DNA of 64,000 nt, taken from Phenylobacterium aquaticum (GTDB taxonomy: Bacteria; Pseudomonadota; Alphaproteobacteria; Caulobacterales; Caulobacteraceae). The notes beneath the pieces were generated by a model, which saw nothing but the letters and a program-made list of their open reading frames with translations, was not told where the DNA came from and made no database searches. Position numbers and translations under genes: made by a program. Below are positions 1 through 9,112 of the stretch, piece after piece. Positions within the stretch are counted from its first letter, which is position 1. Each line of letters starts with the position of its first letter. The DNA lies in NCBI RefSeq assembly GCF_022695515.1, contig NZ_JALDPT010000017.1, forward strand, positions 37,813 to 101,812, given 5' to 3'.

Positions 1-764
1 CGGTGCTGCCAGGCGGCGAGCGCTGCCAGATCGTCATCCCGCCGGCGGCCGAGCGGCTGTCGCTGACGCTGCGAAAGCCGTCGGCGACGACCTTCGACCT
101 CGACGCCTTTGCCCGCAACGGCCTGTTCGATGATGTCGCTGTGGCGACCAACGACCTGTCCGCCGACGAAACGGGCCTCCTGGCCTTACGCGACGCCGGC
201 GATTGGCCGGCCTTCTTCCGGCTCGCCGTGCGCAGCCGGCGCAATGTGCTGATTTCCGGCGCCACCGGCTCGGGCAAGACCACCTTCGCCAAGGGGCTGG
301 TGCGGCTGATCCCCGATGGCGAGCGGCTGCTCACCATCGAAGATGCTCGCGAGCTCACGGTGCCGCACCGTAACGCCGTGCATCTGCTCTACGCCAAGGA
401 CGGGCAAGGGCTCGCCAAGGTCGGCGCCAAGCAGCTTCTGGAGAGCGCCCTGCGCATGCGGCCCGACCGAATATTGCTGCAGGAGCTGCGCGACGGGACG
501 GCCTTCTTCTACCTGCGCAACGTCAACACTGGCCATCCCGGCTCGATCACCACCATCCACGCCGACAGCGCCACCCTCGCCTTTGAGCAACTCACCTTGC
601 TGGTGAAGGAGTCCGAAGGCGGCCGGGACCTGGCGCGCGACGACATCCGCTCGCTGCTGCACATGCTCGTCGATGTCGTGGTTCAGCTGCGCCGGATCGA
701 CGGCCGCTTTCGCATGACGGAGGTCTGGTATGACCCGCTTCGCAAGCGCGCCCTGGCCGCTTAA
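1..764 (+). CDS. virB11: VirB11-type conjugation ATPase (5' end outside window)
   Basis: Hexameric traffic ATPase that powers assembly and substrate transfer in a type IV secretion system at the inner membrane. The visible part, about 254 codons, contains the Walker A sequence GATGSGKTTF, the Asp box region LLTIEDARELT, a Walker B-like stretch RILLQELRDG and the His box TGHPGSITTIHA, all in the family order. VirB11 proteins are normally about 330-350 residues, so roughly the N-terminal quarter is missing upstream of the window. The 3' end overlaps the VirD4 gene by 35 bases, indicating one transfer operon. Confidence 0.93.
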   Translation, partial: VLPGGERCQIVIPPAAERLSLTLRKPSATTFDLDAFARNGLFDDVAVATNDLSADETGLLALRDAGDWPAFFRLAVRSRRNVLISGATGSGKTTFAKGLVRLIPDGERLLTIEDARELTVPHRNAVHLLYAKDGQGLAKVGAKQLLESALRMRPDRILLQELRDGTAFFYLRNVNTGHPGSITTIHADSATLAFEQLTLLVKESEGGRDLARDDIRSLLHMLVDVVVQLRRIDGRFRMTEVWYDPLRKRALAA

Positions 765-2595
765 GGCCGCCTATGTCGGCACGCTGGCGACGGCCGGCGT
801 CGCTTTGCTCGGCGGGCTCGCCGCCGTCATCGCCCTGGCGGGGCTCAAGCGCCTGTCGCCCGACATCGACCCGGCGCAGGTCCCGGCCTGGTTCTGGTAC
901 TTCCGCGACGACCCCCAGGTGCGCCGATGGGTCGGGGTCGGCCTGCTGTCCGCGTTCGGCGGCGCCGGTGTCATCACGGTCGGGATCATCCGCAACCAGC
1001 GGCCGCCGCTGCATGGCGCCGCCCGTTGGGCCAGCGAAGCCGAGCTTGTCAGCGCCAGCCTTCGGTCGCGCCAGGGCATTGTTCTCGGCCGAAAGAGCGG
1101 CCGGCTCTTGGTGTTCGGCGGCTCCGAGCACGTCATGCTCCATGCGCCGACGCGCAGCGGCAAGGGCGTCGGGGTGGTCATCCCGAACCTGCTGACCTGG
1201 CCGGACTCGGTCGTGGTGCTCGACGTCAAGCGCGAGAACTGGGAGGCCAGCGCCGGCTTCCGCGCCGCCCATGGCCAGGACGTCGTCTTGTTCGATCCCC
1301 TCGACCCGGAGGGCCGCACGGCGCGGTTCAATCCGCTGGGTCATATTGACCGGGCGGACCCGGTCGCCGTGCTCGACGAGCTACAGAAGCTCGCCGTGAT
1401 GTTGTTTCCGCCGCCGCAACACGGCGACCCGTTCTGGGCTGAGGCGGCGCGGACGGGCCTGATCGGCGTCGGCGCCTACGTCGCCGAAACCCCGGAGCTG
1501 CCCTTCAGCCTGGGCGCCATCTATCGCCAGCTCACCCACGGTGATCCGCGCAGCCGCCTGCCGGAGGAAGTGAAGGCGCGCGCCGCGGCCGGGCGGCCGC
1601 TCTCCTACGGCTGCGTCAGCGCCGTCTCAGACTTCTGTTCGGCCTCCGAGAACACCTTCGCCTCGATCAAACAGACCATCACCGCGCGGATGAACCTCTG
1701 GCTCAATCCCCGCGTCTGCGCCGCGACTGACGCCAGCGACTTCGACCTGCGGGACCTGCGCGAGCGCCGGATGTCGCTCTATCTCGGCGTCTCGCCAGAC
1801 AACCTGACCCGCGTGGCGCCGCTCTACAATCTGCTGCTGCAGCAACTCGTGGACTTAAACACCCGGGAGCGGCCGACCGCCGAGCGGCACGCCGTCCAAG
1901 TGCTGATGGTCATGGACGAGTTCGCGCGGCTCGGCCACGCCGCCGTCATCGCCCACGGCTTCTCCTATGTCGCCGGCTATGGCCTGCGACTTCTCCCTGT
2001 ACTGCAAAGCCCCGCGCAGTTGAGGGCGGAATACGGTCCGGACCTGGCCGAGGAGATCATGGCTAACTGCGGCCTGGAGATCGCCTTCGCGCCCAAGGAG
2101 CTGAAGGTCGCCCAGGACCTCTCCGAACGCCTGGGCTTCTGGACCTACTCGAGCCGCTCCCACAGCCGCCCAACCCTGCTGTCCGGAGGCCGGCGCAGCA
2201 CCACCGAGTCCGATCAGCGCCGGGCTCTGATGATGCCGCAGGAACTGATCCAAATGGACCCTGGCCAGCTGATCCTGCTTCGGGCCGGGATGCCGCCGGT
2301 GCGTGGCCGGAAGATCCAGTACTGGCGGGAGAAGGCGTTCAGCACGCGCGTCGCCGCGCCGCCGGTCGTCGCCGCCCATCCGGCCATTGCCGCCGGCGTC
2401 TCAAGCGCGCCGCCGGTATCAGCCGCGACGCCCGGCCCGGACCTTCTCAGTCTCGACCTTGTCGCTCCCGCCCTGGAGGCGGCTGGGTTTGAGCCCCTGC
2501 CGACTGAAGGCGCGACCGACGCCGAGGTCGAGAGCTGGGTGGAGCGCTTCATTGATGCGTCGGTGACCCGAGAGGAGGTCGACCATGGCCGGTGA
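730..2595 (+). CDS. virD4: VirD4/TraG-family type IV coupling protein
   Basis: Inner-membrane coupling ATPase that brings the relaxase-DNA complex to the secretion channel. Two N-terminal membrane helices are visible (about residues 12-38 and 66-87). They are followed by Walker A APTRSGKGV (139-147), the conserved context NLLTWPDSVVVLDVK, and a Walker B stretch VLMVMDEFARLG near residue 395. At 621 residues the length is normal. The C-terminal 90 residues are Ala/Pro-rich and low in complexity. The start ATG lies inside the virB11 3' end, and the stop overlaps the next gene by 11 bases. Confidence 0.95.
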   Translation: MTRFASAPWPLKAAYVGTLATAGVALLGGLAAVIALAGLKRLSPDIDPAQVPAWFWYFRDDPQVRRWVGVGLLSAFGGAGVITVGIIRNQRPPLHGAARWASEAELVSASLRSRQGIVLGRKSGRLLVFGGSEHVMLHAPTRSGKGVGVVIPNLLTWPDSVVVLDVKRENWEASAGFRAAHGQDVVLFDPLDPEGRTARFNPLGHIDRADPVAVLDELQKLAVMLFPPPQHGDPFWAEAARTGLIGVGAYVAETPELPFSLGAIYRQLTHGDPRSRLPEEVKARAAAGRPLSYGCVSAVSDFCSASENTFASIKQTITARMNLWLNPRVCAATDASDFDLRDLRERRMSLYLGVSPDNLTRVAPLYNLLLQQLVDLNTRERPTAERHAVQVLMVMDEFARLGHAAVIAHGFSYVAGYGLRLLPVLQSPAQLRAEYGPDLAEEIMANCGLEIAFAPKELKVAQDLSERLGFWTYSSRSHSRPTLLSGGRRSTTESDQRRALMMPQELIQMDPGQLILLRAGMPPVRGRKIQYWREKAFSTRVAAPPVVAAHPAIAAGVSSAPPVSAATPGPDLLSLDLVAPALEAAGFEPLPTEGATDAEVESWVERFIDASVTREEVDHGR

Positions 2596-3253
2596 CATAG
2601 ATCGCAATCAGATCGACAGCGAGGGCCGTGGCCGCTCGATGAACAAGGGCGACGTACCCGATCCGGTGCGCCGACGGTACTACGTCGATGAGCGTGGCGG
2701 CCCGGGTCTCGGCTTCTACGCCGACGCCCGCATCCAAACGGCGGCCTTCCGGGACCTCGGCGCACGGTTGGTCTCGCCCCGCGCCGACCCCAACGCGATC
2801 CGCGACATGGCCGCGGTGGCCCATCATCGCGGCTGGACGGTGGTGGTGGTGCATGGCGAGGCGGAGTTCCGCCGCGAAGCCTGGCTGAGGTCGGCGGCCC
2901 TCGGCATGGAAGTGCGTGGCTACCAACCCACCGAGCGGGACCGCCAGGAACTCGAACGCCGCTTGGCGGCTCAGGCGCGGCAAGCCGCGCGCACTGCGAA
3001 CGAACGGCCGGAGCGGGGTGACGCCGAAACCCGCGACAGCGCCGCCGCCGGTCGCGCCAATATGCGAGTTGTCGAGGCCGTCGTCCGCGCCAGGGTCGGG
3101 GACCGGCCGGCGCAGGACCGCATGCTATCGGCCGCCCGTGAACGGTTGGCGTCCTGGTTGGAGCAGGGCGTCCGGGTTCGTCCCGTCGACGTCGCCCGGT
3201 CTCAGCCTGTCCAGGACTCCCAGCGCTCGCGTGACCGGCAGCGGAGCCGCTAG
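2585..3253 (+). CDS. LPD7-domain conjugation-associated protein
   Basis: A 222-residue protein. The central part (about residues 60-125), with DMAAVAHHRGW, VVVHGEAEFRREAWL and MEVRGYQPTERD, matches the large polyvalent-protein-associated domain 7 (LPD7), often found in or beside relaxases and conjugative primases. The first 60 residues and the Arg-rich C-terminus are not recognised. There is no relaxase domain, so it may be an accessory subunit that assists DNA processing; that role is inferred. It overlaps virD4 by 11 bases and should be translated from the same transcript. Confidence 0.75.
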   Translation: MAGDIDRNQIDSEGRGRSMNKGDVPDPVRRRYYVDERGGPGLGFYADARIQTAAFRDLGARLVSPRADPNAIRDMAAVAHHRGWTVVVVHGEAEFRREAWLRSAALGMEVRGYQPTERDRQELERRLAAQARQAARTANERPERGDAETRDSAAAGRANMRVVEAVVRARVGDRPAQDRMLSAARERLASWLEQGVRVRPVDVARSQPVQDSQRSRDRQRSR

Positions 3254-3382
3254 CGGATCGGCGCGGCAGGTGATCGTCGGCGGCAGGAAGTATTGGCCCA
3301 GGCTTGAGTCGTCGCGTCCGGTTCGTAATATGTAGTCTGGAGACCGTGGTTTCATCGGCCACAGAAGTGTCCCGCTTCCCTG

Positions 3383-3646
3383 ATGAAGGGAAGGGCGCTT
3401 CTGGCTTGGAATCTGCGGGCGTTACGCACCGCTAAGTCGCTCTCGCAGGAGCGGCTGGCGATCGACGCTGGCGTCGACCGAGCCTGGGTGAGCGAACTTG
3501 AGCGAGAGCAGGGCAACACTTCCGTCGATCTGCTCGACCGCCTCGCCGAGGCCCTCGGCGTGCCGATCGCGGATCTGTTCGCGGAACCCGCCCCCGACGC
3601 CGACAAGCCCCAGCCCCTGCGCAGCGGCCGACGCCCTCGCGACTGA
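3383..3646 (+). CDS. XRE-family helix-turn-helix regulator
   Basis: An 87-residue DNA-binding protein. Residues about 9-66 form a Cro/C1-type helix-turn-helix (LRALRTAKSLSQERLAID, then VDRAWVSELERE), ending in the usual AEALGVPIADLF. The last 20 residues are basic and rich in Pro/Arg. Such small XRE proteins often control transfer genes in ICEs, but no operator could be assigned here. The 129 bases upstream hold no gene. Confidence 0.88.
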   Translation: MKGRALLAWNLRALRTAKSLSQERLAIDAGVDRAWVSELEREQGNTSVDLLDRLAEALGVPIADLFAEPAPDADKPQPLRSGRRPRD

Positions 3647-3667
3647 TCGCGCTGCGGGGTAGGGCCG

Positions 3668-3880
3668 GTGGATCGGGCCCTCGTCTGTGCGCACGGCAAG
3701 ATGGTGGCGATGGTCGCCAGCGTGCTGCAGGCCTCAGGCGTCACGACCACGGATGAGTTCGCCCGGCTGCTGAAGGTGTTCGCCGAGACGGTTGGCGAAG
3801 CGGATGCCGAGCAGGCGGAGATTTTGGAGCTGTGGTCTGAGACGGTTGCCGCGATGTTGCCGCCGCAGCCCAAGCACTAG
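3668..3880 (+). CDS. Small conserved-type ICE protein, function unknown
   Basis: A predicted 70-residue, mostly helical acidic protein starting at GTG, 21 bases after the XRE gene and on the same strand. No known motif is seen. The frame is open and free of rare-looking composition, and the close spacing supports co-transcription with the XRE regulator. An alternative is that the start is a downstream ATG at codon 12. The gene call rests on context and coding character only. Confidence 0.5.
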   Translation: MDRALVCAHGKMVAMVASVLQASGVTTTDEFARLLKVFAETVGEADAEQAEILELWSETVAAMLPPQPKH

Positions 3881-3911
3881 CGGATCGCCGGAAATTCGAT
3901 TGAGCGAGAGC

Positions 3912-5405
3912 CTATCCCTCGCTCGATCCGAGCGTGGCTCGCTCCCTTTTGTCCCGCTTCGCGTCGGGATCTTCAACCGGCTCGACTGCCTCGATGAACT
4001 CGGCGACGTAGTCGGGCGGAAGGCCGTGCTCCTGGCTGCCAGCCAGGACGTGGTCCTTATACCAGCTGTAGGGCTTCAGGGCCTCGTCAATGGCGTCCGG
4101 TGAGGCGAGGTAAGTCAGCACTTTCCGCCGGCGGCCCTTGTCGTTGATGACCGTGACCACCTTGGCGTCATAGCCCTTTCCCGCGCCCTCGTGCCTGTCG
4201 AGGGCACCGCGTTCGGACGGGTCGAAGCTGAACAGCACGCCGATGACGGCGCTATCATCATCGGAGGTGGCGAAGGCGTCGCACTTCGCGGATTTGTCCT
4301 TGCTGAGCTTGTGAAAGCGCAGCGTGTGGCCGGGGAGGTTGGCAAGGCCCAGCGGCTTGGCGCTCGGCGTGCGCGCCCGCAGCCGCGCCGTCGACATGTT
4401 GGACCCGTAGGCGAAATATTCGGTCATCTCCGGGGTGCCGCTTTCGGTGTCCTCCGAGGCCTCGACCTCCGGGTCGCCCGGCTGGCGGATGGCGCGCAGC
4501 GGAACGGTCATGATGCTGTGGTCATGGGTCTCCTCGCCTTCGCGGGTGATGATCTGTTGGCTGTCCTCGACGTCGAGGATCGGAACGGGCCTGCCGGCCC
4601 AGCCGCAGTCGGCGCAGCGAGGCCGCTCCCACAGGACCCCCGGCGCGGCGGTGTTCTCGCCCTGCTCGGGTTCCAGGTGCGGCGAGCCGCAGTCGGGGCA
4701 AGCTTCGGGCACGCCGCGCAGGCCGCGAAGGATCAGGGACGAGGCCATGCCGATGGCGTGCTGGATCAGGCCGTGCGCCAGCTCGGCGTCGACCCAGGTG
4801 GCAGACTTCGAATGGGTCAGCCAGTTGGAGAACGTCCAGGCCGACTCGAGCGCGCCCTTCAGGACTCCGCGGCGCTCCTTGTTGGTCTCGCCCTGCATCA
4901 GCTCGTTGACGATGATCTCCGTCCAGGCCCGAAAGTTCGCGCGCTGGGGCGGGGCCTCGGTCCAGACCGCCGCGTCCTGGGCGACGCCGATCAGCTGGAG
5001 CAGGGTTTCTCGGCAGCGGACCCCGACCGCTTGATAGCCGGCGAGATTGTGGGCCTGGGCGACCGCGTCGCCGGCCTCTTCCATCATCTCGTAGACGCGG
5101 CCGAACGGGAGCAGCCGGACGTCGTCGCGCTGCTGCTCCTCCGTGCGGGGGATCCGCAGGATCAGGCCGATATGGAAGGTCAGCGCCAGGTCCATGTTGG
5201 GGAACTGCTGCTGGGAGTAGAGATTGGTGTTGCCGGTGATGACCCACCAGCGCTCCTTGTTCGTATGGATGTCCCACACGTCGTGGCGGGTGTTCAGCAC
5301 CGCCTCCGAATAGACCTTCTGCAGGAAGGTTACTTCGAGATCGGGCGCCTGCCATTCGAAATATTCTCGAACGGTCTCGATCTCCTCCTCGCTGGCTTTC
5401 AGCAT
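3912..5405 (-). CDS. Zinc-ribbon protein fused to gamma-glutamylcyclotransferase-like domain
   Basis: A predicted 497-residue two-part protein. Residues 1-235 form an unrecognised helical domain; the segment NWLTHSKSATWVDAELA followed by a helix resembles HEPN-like folds but lacks the RxxxxH catalytic motif. A zinc ribbon follows, with CPDCG at 236 and CADCG at 264. From residue 328 the C-terminal part is a GGCT/AIG2-like domain, with the substrate-loop sequence YFAYGSNM (330-337) and a candidate catalytic Glu in LDRHEGAG (Glu406). The start ATG at 5405 was chosen because the upstream extension is low-complexity and Arg-rich. The fusion may cleave gamma-glutamyl amines or peptides; its role is unknown. 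Confidence 0.75.
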   Translation of the reverse strand: MLKASEEEIETVREYFEWQAPDLEVTFLQKVYSEAVLNTRHDVWDIHTNKERWWVITGNTNLYSQQQFPNMDLALTFHIGLILRIPRTEEQQRDDVRLLPFGRVYEMMEEAGDAVAQAHNLAGYQAVGVRCRETLLQLIGVAQDAAVWTEAPPQRANFRAWTEIIVNELMQGETNKERRGVLKGALESAWTFSNWLTHSKSATWVDAELAHGLIQHAIGMASSLILRGLRGVPEACPDCGSPHLEPEQGENTAAPGVLWERPRCADCGWAGRPVPILDVEDSQQIITREGEETHDHSIMTVPLRAIRQPGDPEVEASEDTESGTPEMTEYFAYGSNMSTARLRARTPSAKPLGLANLPGHTLRFHKLSKDKSAKCDAFATSDDDSAVIGVLFSFDPSERGALDRHEGAGKGYDAKVVTVINDKGRRRKVLTYLASPDAIDEALKPYSWYKDHVLAGSQEHGLPPDYVAEFIEAVEPVEDPDAKRDKRERATLGSSEG

Positions 5406-5670
5406 TCCCAGGCCTCGGCTGCAGTGATGTGTTGCGCCGACCTTAGTCCGTCGCGCGTGATCGAGGGAGGTGGGGAAAGCCTTCCCCTGCGGCCGAGCCT
5501 TGAAGTCTCGGCCGACCCCTTCCAGCGGGGACACCCCGCAACGCCCCGGCAAGGAGAGCGCCGGTAGGCGCGCTTGGCGGCAGCGCGCACTCGCGTCTTT
5601 GTTGCCACGCGGGTGCCGCCTCACATGGTCAGATGTTTCGTCTTTGTTCTTGTGCTAATTCATTGAACCC

Positions 5671-5790
5671 ATGAGTGAGGCCCGAATCCGCAAGACCATC
5701 CATATCGACATGGACGCGTTCTATGCGTCGGTCGAACCTTGGAATGAGGGGAGGCTTGTTGAATTGGACCTTGGGGAGAGAGCCGCCTAG
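5671..5790 (+). pseudogene. dinB: dinB (DNA polymerase IV) 5' stub, truncated after codon 22
   Basis: Codons 1-22 read through KTIHIDMDAFYASVE, the almost invariant N-terminus of Y-family DNA polymerase IV, including the first metal-binding Asp of the IDMDAF motif. After that the match stops and 17 unrelated codons lead to a TAG stop at 5788-5790. The rest of the roughly 350-residue polymerase is absent from the window. The stop shares one base with the GTG start of the next gene (TAGTG), so this stub now works at best as a translated leader. Confidence 0.8.
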
Positions 5791-8700
5791 TGCCCAACGC
5801 CCCTTTCGGAACGATCTACATAAGTGCACCGATCGAGATCGCGTCCGAGCGCGTCGTCGTCGCCGCCTTGGCCAAGCGCCTGGAGCAGAACCAGGCGCCC
5901 TATGTCGTCATCGCCAACGTGGAGATCGGCGGCCGGCAGATCGACTGCGTCGTCGCCTCCGCCTCTTCTGTCACCCTCATCGAGGTCAAGGCCTCACGCA
6001 CGCCCGTCCGTGGTGACATCAACGGCGTCTGGGCAAGGCGAGACGCCAGCGAGTCATGGAGGCCTTTCCGAAACGGCTATCAGCAGGCGGTCGGGGCTAA
6101 GAACGCCCTCAGGGACGCGATGTCGGCGGTGGCTCCCGTCGGCGACTACTACCCCGACGCCTGCGTGATCTTTGCCGACGCTCTGCCTGCAGGCTCAGAG
6201 CTCACGGTTGGTGATTTCAAGGCCCGTGTCACGACCCTAACGAACTTCCTTGCCGACTTTCCCGCCGGGCCGGCAAAGCGGCCGCCCTGGAGCTTGGACC
6301 AATGGCATGCGTTCGCGGCGTCCTTGTCGCTGGCGGCCGTCAGTCTAGACGAAGCCGTCGGCGGCGATCAGGTCCGCCGCGACCTCGAGCGCCTGCGTCT
6401 CTACAACGCCGCCGTTGCGCAAGAATACGGCCGCGCTGGTGAGCAGTGGCTCCACGAAGAGGGTGTTCCAGACGCCCTCGAACGCGCTGCGTCGGACAGC
6501 GGGGGATGTGTGATCGTCGGTCCGTCCGGCTGCGGAAAAACCCTAATGGCAGCGGCTCTGGCTAGCCGATTGGCCGCTGCTGGATCTCCTGTTCTGTTCT
6601 TCGCATCCAAGGATTTCGCCGGTGAGTGGGCCAAGGCCGTCCGTCGCGAAATCAGCCTTTTGACGGACGACTCCCCCGCGGAACTCCTGCGGGCCGTCGC
6701 TAATGGCGGACACCCCGTGTTCCTGATCCTCGACGGGATCAATGAGCTCGCCGGAACCGAGGCTCTTGCTCTGCGGGGGCTACGCGCGCTCGCGCGGCGG
6801 CTCGACGCAAAAGTCGTTTTGACGTCACAAGGACCAGCCGCCGGCTTTGACGGCCTCTCGACCTTCGAGGTTTCCCGGCCGAGCGATAACCTCAAGCAAC
6901 GCATCGCCGAGCGTAATGGTCGACGCGTCAGCGGCAGCGTCGCTGACCTGCTGAAAGCCGTGGGCAGCGGCTTCGAGGCGGAGATGGTGGGCGACGTCGG
7001 CTCAAGGCTCGCGGGCGAGGCGACCCGCCTTGCCCTCATCGATCAATACATTCGGACGCGGCTTGGCGCTCACGCCCGCGCCGGCGCCTTTGGTCTGCGG
7101 CGCCTCGCCGTCGCCCTGCACGCCGACGTCGCATTCTCCATGGCCGAGGCGCGTTTTGATGAGTTCATGCGCCACGAGACCGTTGGCTTCGACGTGTGCG
7201 ATGCGATGTTCGCAGCTGGACTGCTTGTCCGGCGCGTCGGTCGCGTGTCCTTCTCCCATGAGATGATCTTGAATGGGTGCGCGGCCTTTGGCCTGGCGAA
7301 CATTGCAGCCCAAGATCCAGGAAGGTTCGGGGAACGTCTCTCAACGCCGCTACTCGCGCCCCTGGCCGGCGAAATTGTCACCGCGATGGAGAACGCGGAC
7401 GCCTCAATGCGCGTGCTCGAGTCGGCGACCAGTTCCGATCTTATCGCGGCTGCAGCGGCCGGGAGCCTGGGACGCGTCGCAGCATCCAACGCTCGCAAGC
7501 TGATCGAAACGACCAAGCAAGCCTGCATCGAGGAGATTGAGGCCGTCACCCTGGAATTTGATCCTGACAACAAGGCTTACGCGGCGCGCTGGGGAGAGGC
7601 GGGCCGGCGTGAATGGACGCCGCCAGAGGAAGCTCGTCTCGGCGCCATCGGCAGATTGGCGACGTCGCTGGCGGGCTTCCAGGACTATCAGGATCTGTGC
7701 GCCGTCATGGATGCCCGACTGATCGAGGAACGCCGCCGGCTCGCGCCGGCGCTGAAGGCCGCCGGCATTGGCATCAGAAGTCCCAGTTTCGCGCTGGCGT
7801 ATTACGGCATGGGCACCAGGATTGGGTTCAACCGCATCGACCACCACGGCTCACGCCGTCGCATGGGCGACACGTCCCAGGCCTTGCCGTCGCTCGACGT
7901 GGCGACGCTCACCTCAGGCCAGCTGCACTTCTACCTGGAAAACCGGCATGCCTTTTTCGGCGCTGACGACCGGGGGAAGTTCGCCGAAGAACTGATCTTC
8001 GTCCTGGGCGAGCGCTTCGCGCGCGAGCCCTACCACGTGCAGCTCGCTGCCCTGTCGGCAGTGGGATTCGCCCGTGAGGCTCCAGACGAGGTCCTGGGCG
8101 AACTGGTGGGCGCCATCAACGCCCTAGAGGTGCCGCAACACAATTGGGCGATCAACTCCAGCATCATCGACGCCCTGGGCCTCCTCGGGGCGCTCGAGGA
8201 CGACGCCGAGAACGCGCGCGAGGGTATTCGCGCCGAGATCGCGGACGCGCTGGTGGACGGATCCGACGGCAACGACGCCTTGTCGCTCTATGTCCGGATG
8301 TTCGATCACCCGTTCAGCGCCATCTACTACGAAGAAATCCATGAGCTTTCGGAGGATCAGCGCCGAACGCTCTATCGACGGGCGCTGGCCTCGGTGGAGA
8401 TCAAGCGCAGCCTAAGCCTGGGGTGGATCACGGCGGAGGTCGCCCGGCTCGAGGACCCTGCCGACGCGCCTCTATTCGTAAGGTTCGTGTCCCTGCCAGA
8501 CCGGAGCAACCCGTTTCCCCAGGAAGAGTGGGGTGCCTTCACCCTCAGCCTTCGCTTCCTCGGCCGCCATGGGGCGCCGCTACCGGCGAGTGAAGGCGAG
8601 TCCGCCGAGGAGGCCTGCCTCAACGACATCCGGGTCCTGGTGCATGCGGCCGAGTCGCGCCGGACTGGAGACGTGGCCGCGGCGCATGACGCCTGGGCGC

Positions 8701-9062
8701 GTCTCCTTTCGCAGGCTCCAGGCCTGGTCGTGGGATGCCTTTCCGAGGTCAACGCCGCGCTCATGGAGCGACACTGGGCGGACGACAATAATCGCCCCTA
8801 TCCCCCCGTTGACCTGCGCGACACCTATCCCACCGAATGCCTTCGGCTCGCGCGCCGCTTTGTCGAAGAAGCCGCGGATCCCCAGTATTTTCACAAGGTG
8901 CCGTTACGGGAGCGGGGGCCTGACCTGGTCTTCGGCACGCTCGGACGATTTGGTGACCGAAGCGATGTGGAGGTTCTCCGGCGCCTCGGGCGGGCGCACC
9001 GCTACTCCCGGTACGCGCTTGATGCCCTCAGAATCCTGGATTCAGCGGCGGCCGCGACATGA
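5790..9062 (+). CDS. NERD nuclease - P-loop (STAND/NACHT-like) NTPase, putative defence protein
   Basis: A 1090-residue protein starting at GTG. Residues 1-110 are a NERD-type nuclease domain: Glu20, Asp52 and the pair Glu65/Lys67 in LIEVKAS give the PD-(D/E)xK pattern, with a downstream Gln pair at 98-99. A P-loop GPSGCGKT sits near 244-251 and a Walker B-like LILDGINEL near 312-320, as in NACHT/STAND NTPases. The following region (about 410-480) resembles their winged-helix part. Residues 600-1090 are helical and unrecognised, and could be a sensor. By analogy with Avs and bacterial NACHT proteins it may detect phage and cut nucleic acid; this is inferred. The gene is coupled to the dinB stub upstream. 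Confidence 0.8.
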   Translation: MPNAPFGTIYISAPIEIASERVVVAALAKRLEQNQAPYVVIANVEIGGRQIDCVVASASSVTLIEVKASRTPVRGDINGVWARRDASESWRPFRNGYQQAVGAKNALRDAMSAVAPVGDYYPDACVIFADALPAGSELTVGDFKARVTTLTNFLADFPAGPAKRPPWSLDQWHAFAASLSLAAVSLDEAVGGDQVRRDLERLRLYNAAVAQEYGRAGEQWLHEEGVPDALERAASDSGGCVIVGPSGCGKTLMAAALASRLAAAGSPVLFFASKDFAGEWAKAVRREISLLTDDSPAELLRAVANGGHPVFLILDGINELAGTEALALRGLRALARRLDAKVVLTSQGPAAGFDGLSTFEVSRPSDNLKQRIAERNGRRVSGSVADLLKAVGSGFEAEMVGDVGSRLAGEATRLALIDQYIRTRLGAHARAGAFGLRRLAVALHADVAFSMAEARFDEFMRHETVGFDVCDAMFAAGLLVRRVGRVSFSHEMILNGCAAFGLANIAAQDPGRFGERLSTPLLAPLAGEIVTAMENADASMRVLESATSSDLIAAAAAGSLGRVAASNARKLIETTKQACIEEIEAVTLEFDPDNKAYAARWGEAGRREWTPPEEARLGAIGRLATSLAGFQDYQDLCAVMDARLIEERRRLAPALKAAGIGIRSPSFALAYYGMGTRIGFNRIDHHGSRRRMGDTSQALPSLDVATLTSGQLHFYLENRHAFFGADDRGKFAEELIFVLGERFAREPYHVQLAALSAVGFAREAPDEVLGELVGAINALEVPQHNWAINSSIIDALGLLGALEDDAENAREGIRAEIADALVDGSDGNDALSLYVRMFDHPFSAIYYEEIHELSEDQRRTLYRRALASVEIKRSLSLGWITAEVARLEDPADAPLFVRFVSLPDRSNPFPQEEWGAFTLSLRFLGRHGAPLPASEGESAEEACLNDIRVLVHAAESRRTGDVAAAHDAWARLLSQAPGLVVGCLSEVNAALMERHWADDNNRPYPPVDLRDTYPTECLRLARRFVEEAADPQYFHKVPLRERGPDLVFGTLGRFGDRSDVEVLRRLGRAHRYSRYALDALRILDSAAAAT

Positions 9063-9112
9063 GCCGGGCCCCAGCTCATGTAACCCGCCACAGGCAAGAG
9101 GCCCGATAAGGC

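Noticed and set aside
592..1344. Long minus-strand open frames opposite the virD4 gene
   Set aside because: High GC gives long antisense frames; these are Arg/Ala/Gly-rich, lack domains and lie opposite clear genes. The same holds for long antisense frames opposite the dcw genes.
4427..4429. Separate start for the GGCT domain at an internal ATG
   Set aside because: The upstream GGAG touches the ATG without spacing and the frame is continuous, so one fused protein is more likely.
5406..5624. Longer version of the zinc-ribbon/GGCT protein
   Set aside because: The extra 73 codons are low-complexity and Arg-rich without similarity to the fold.
5646..5661. LexA-like box upstream of the dinB stub (GTTC ... 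ATTC)
   Set aside because: The alphaproteobacterial consensus is GTTC-N7-GTTC; here the spacing is 8 and the second half is ATTC, so it was not listed as a site.
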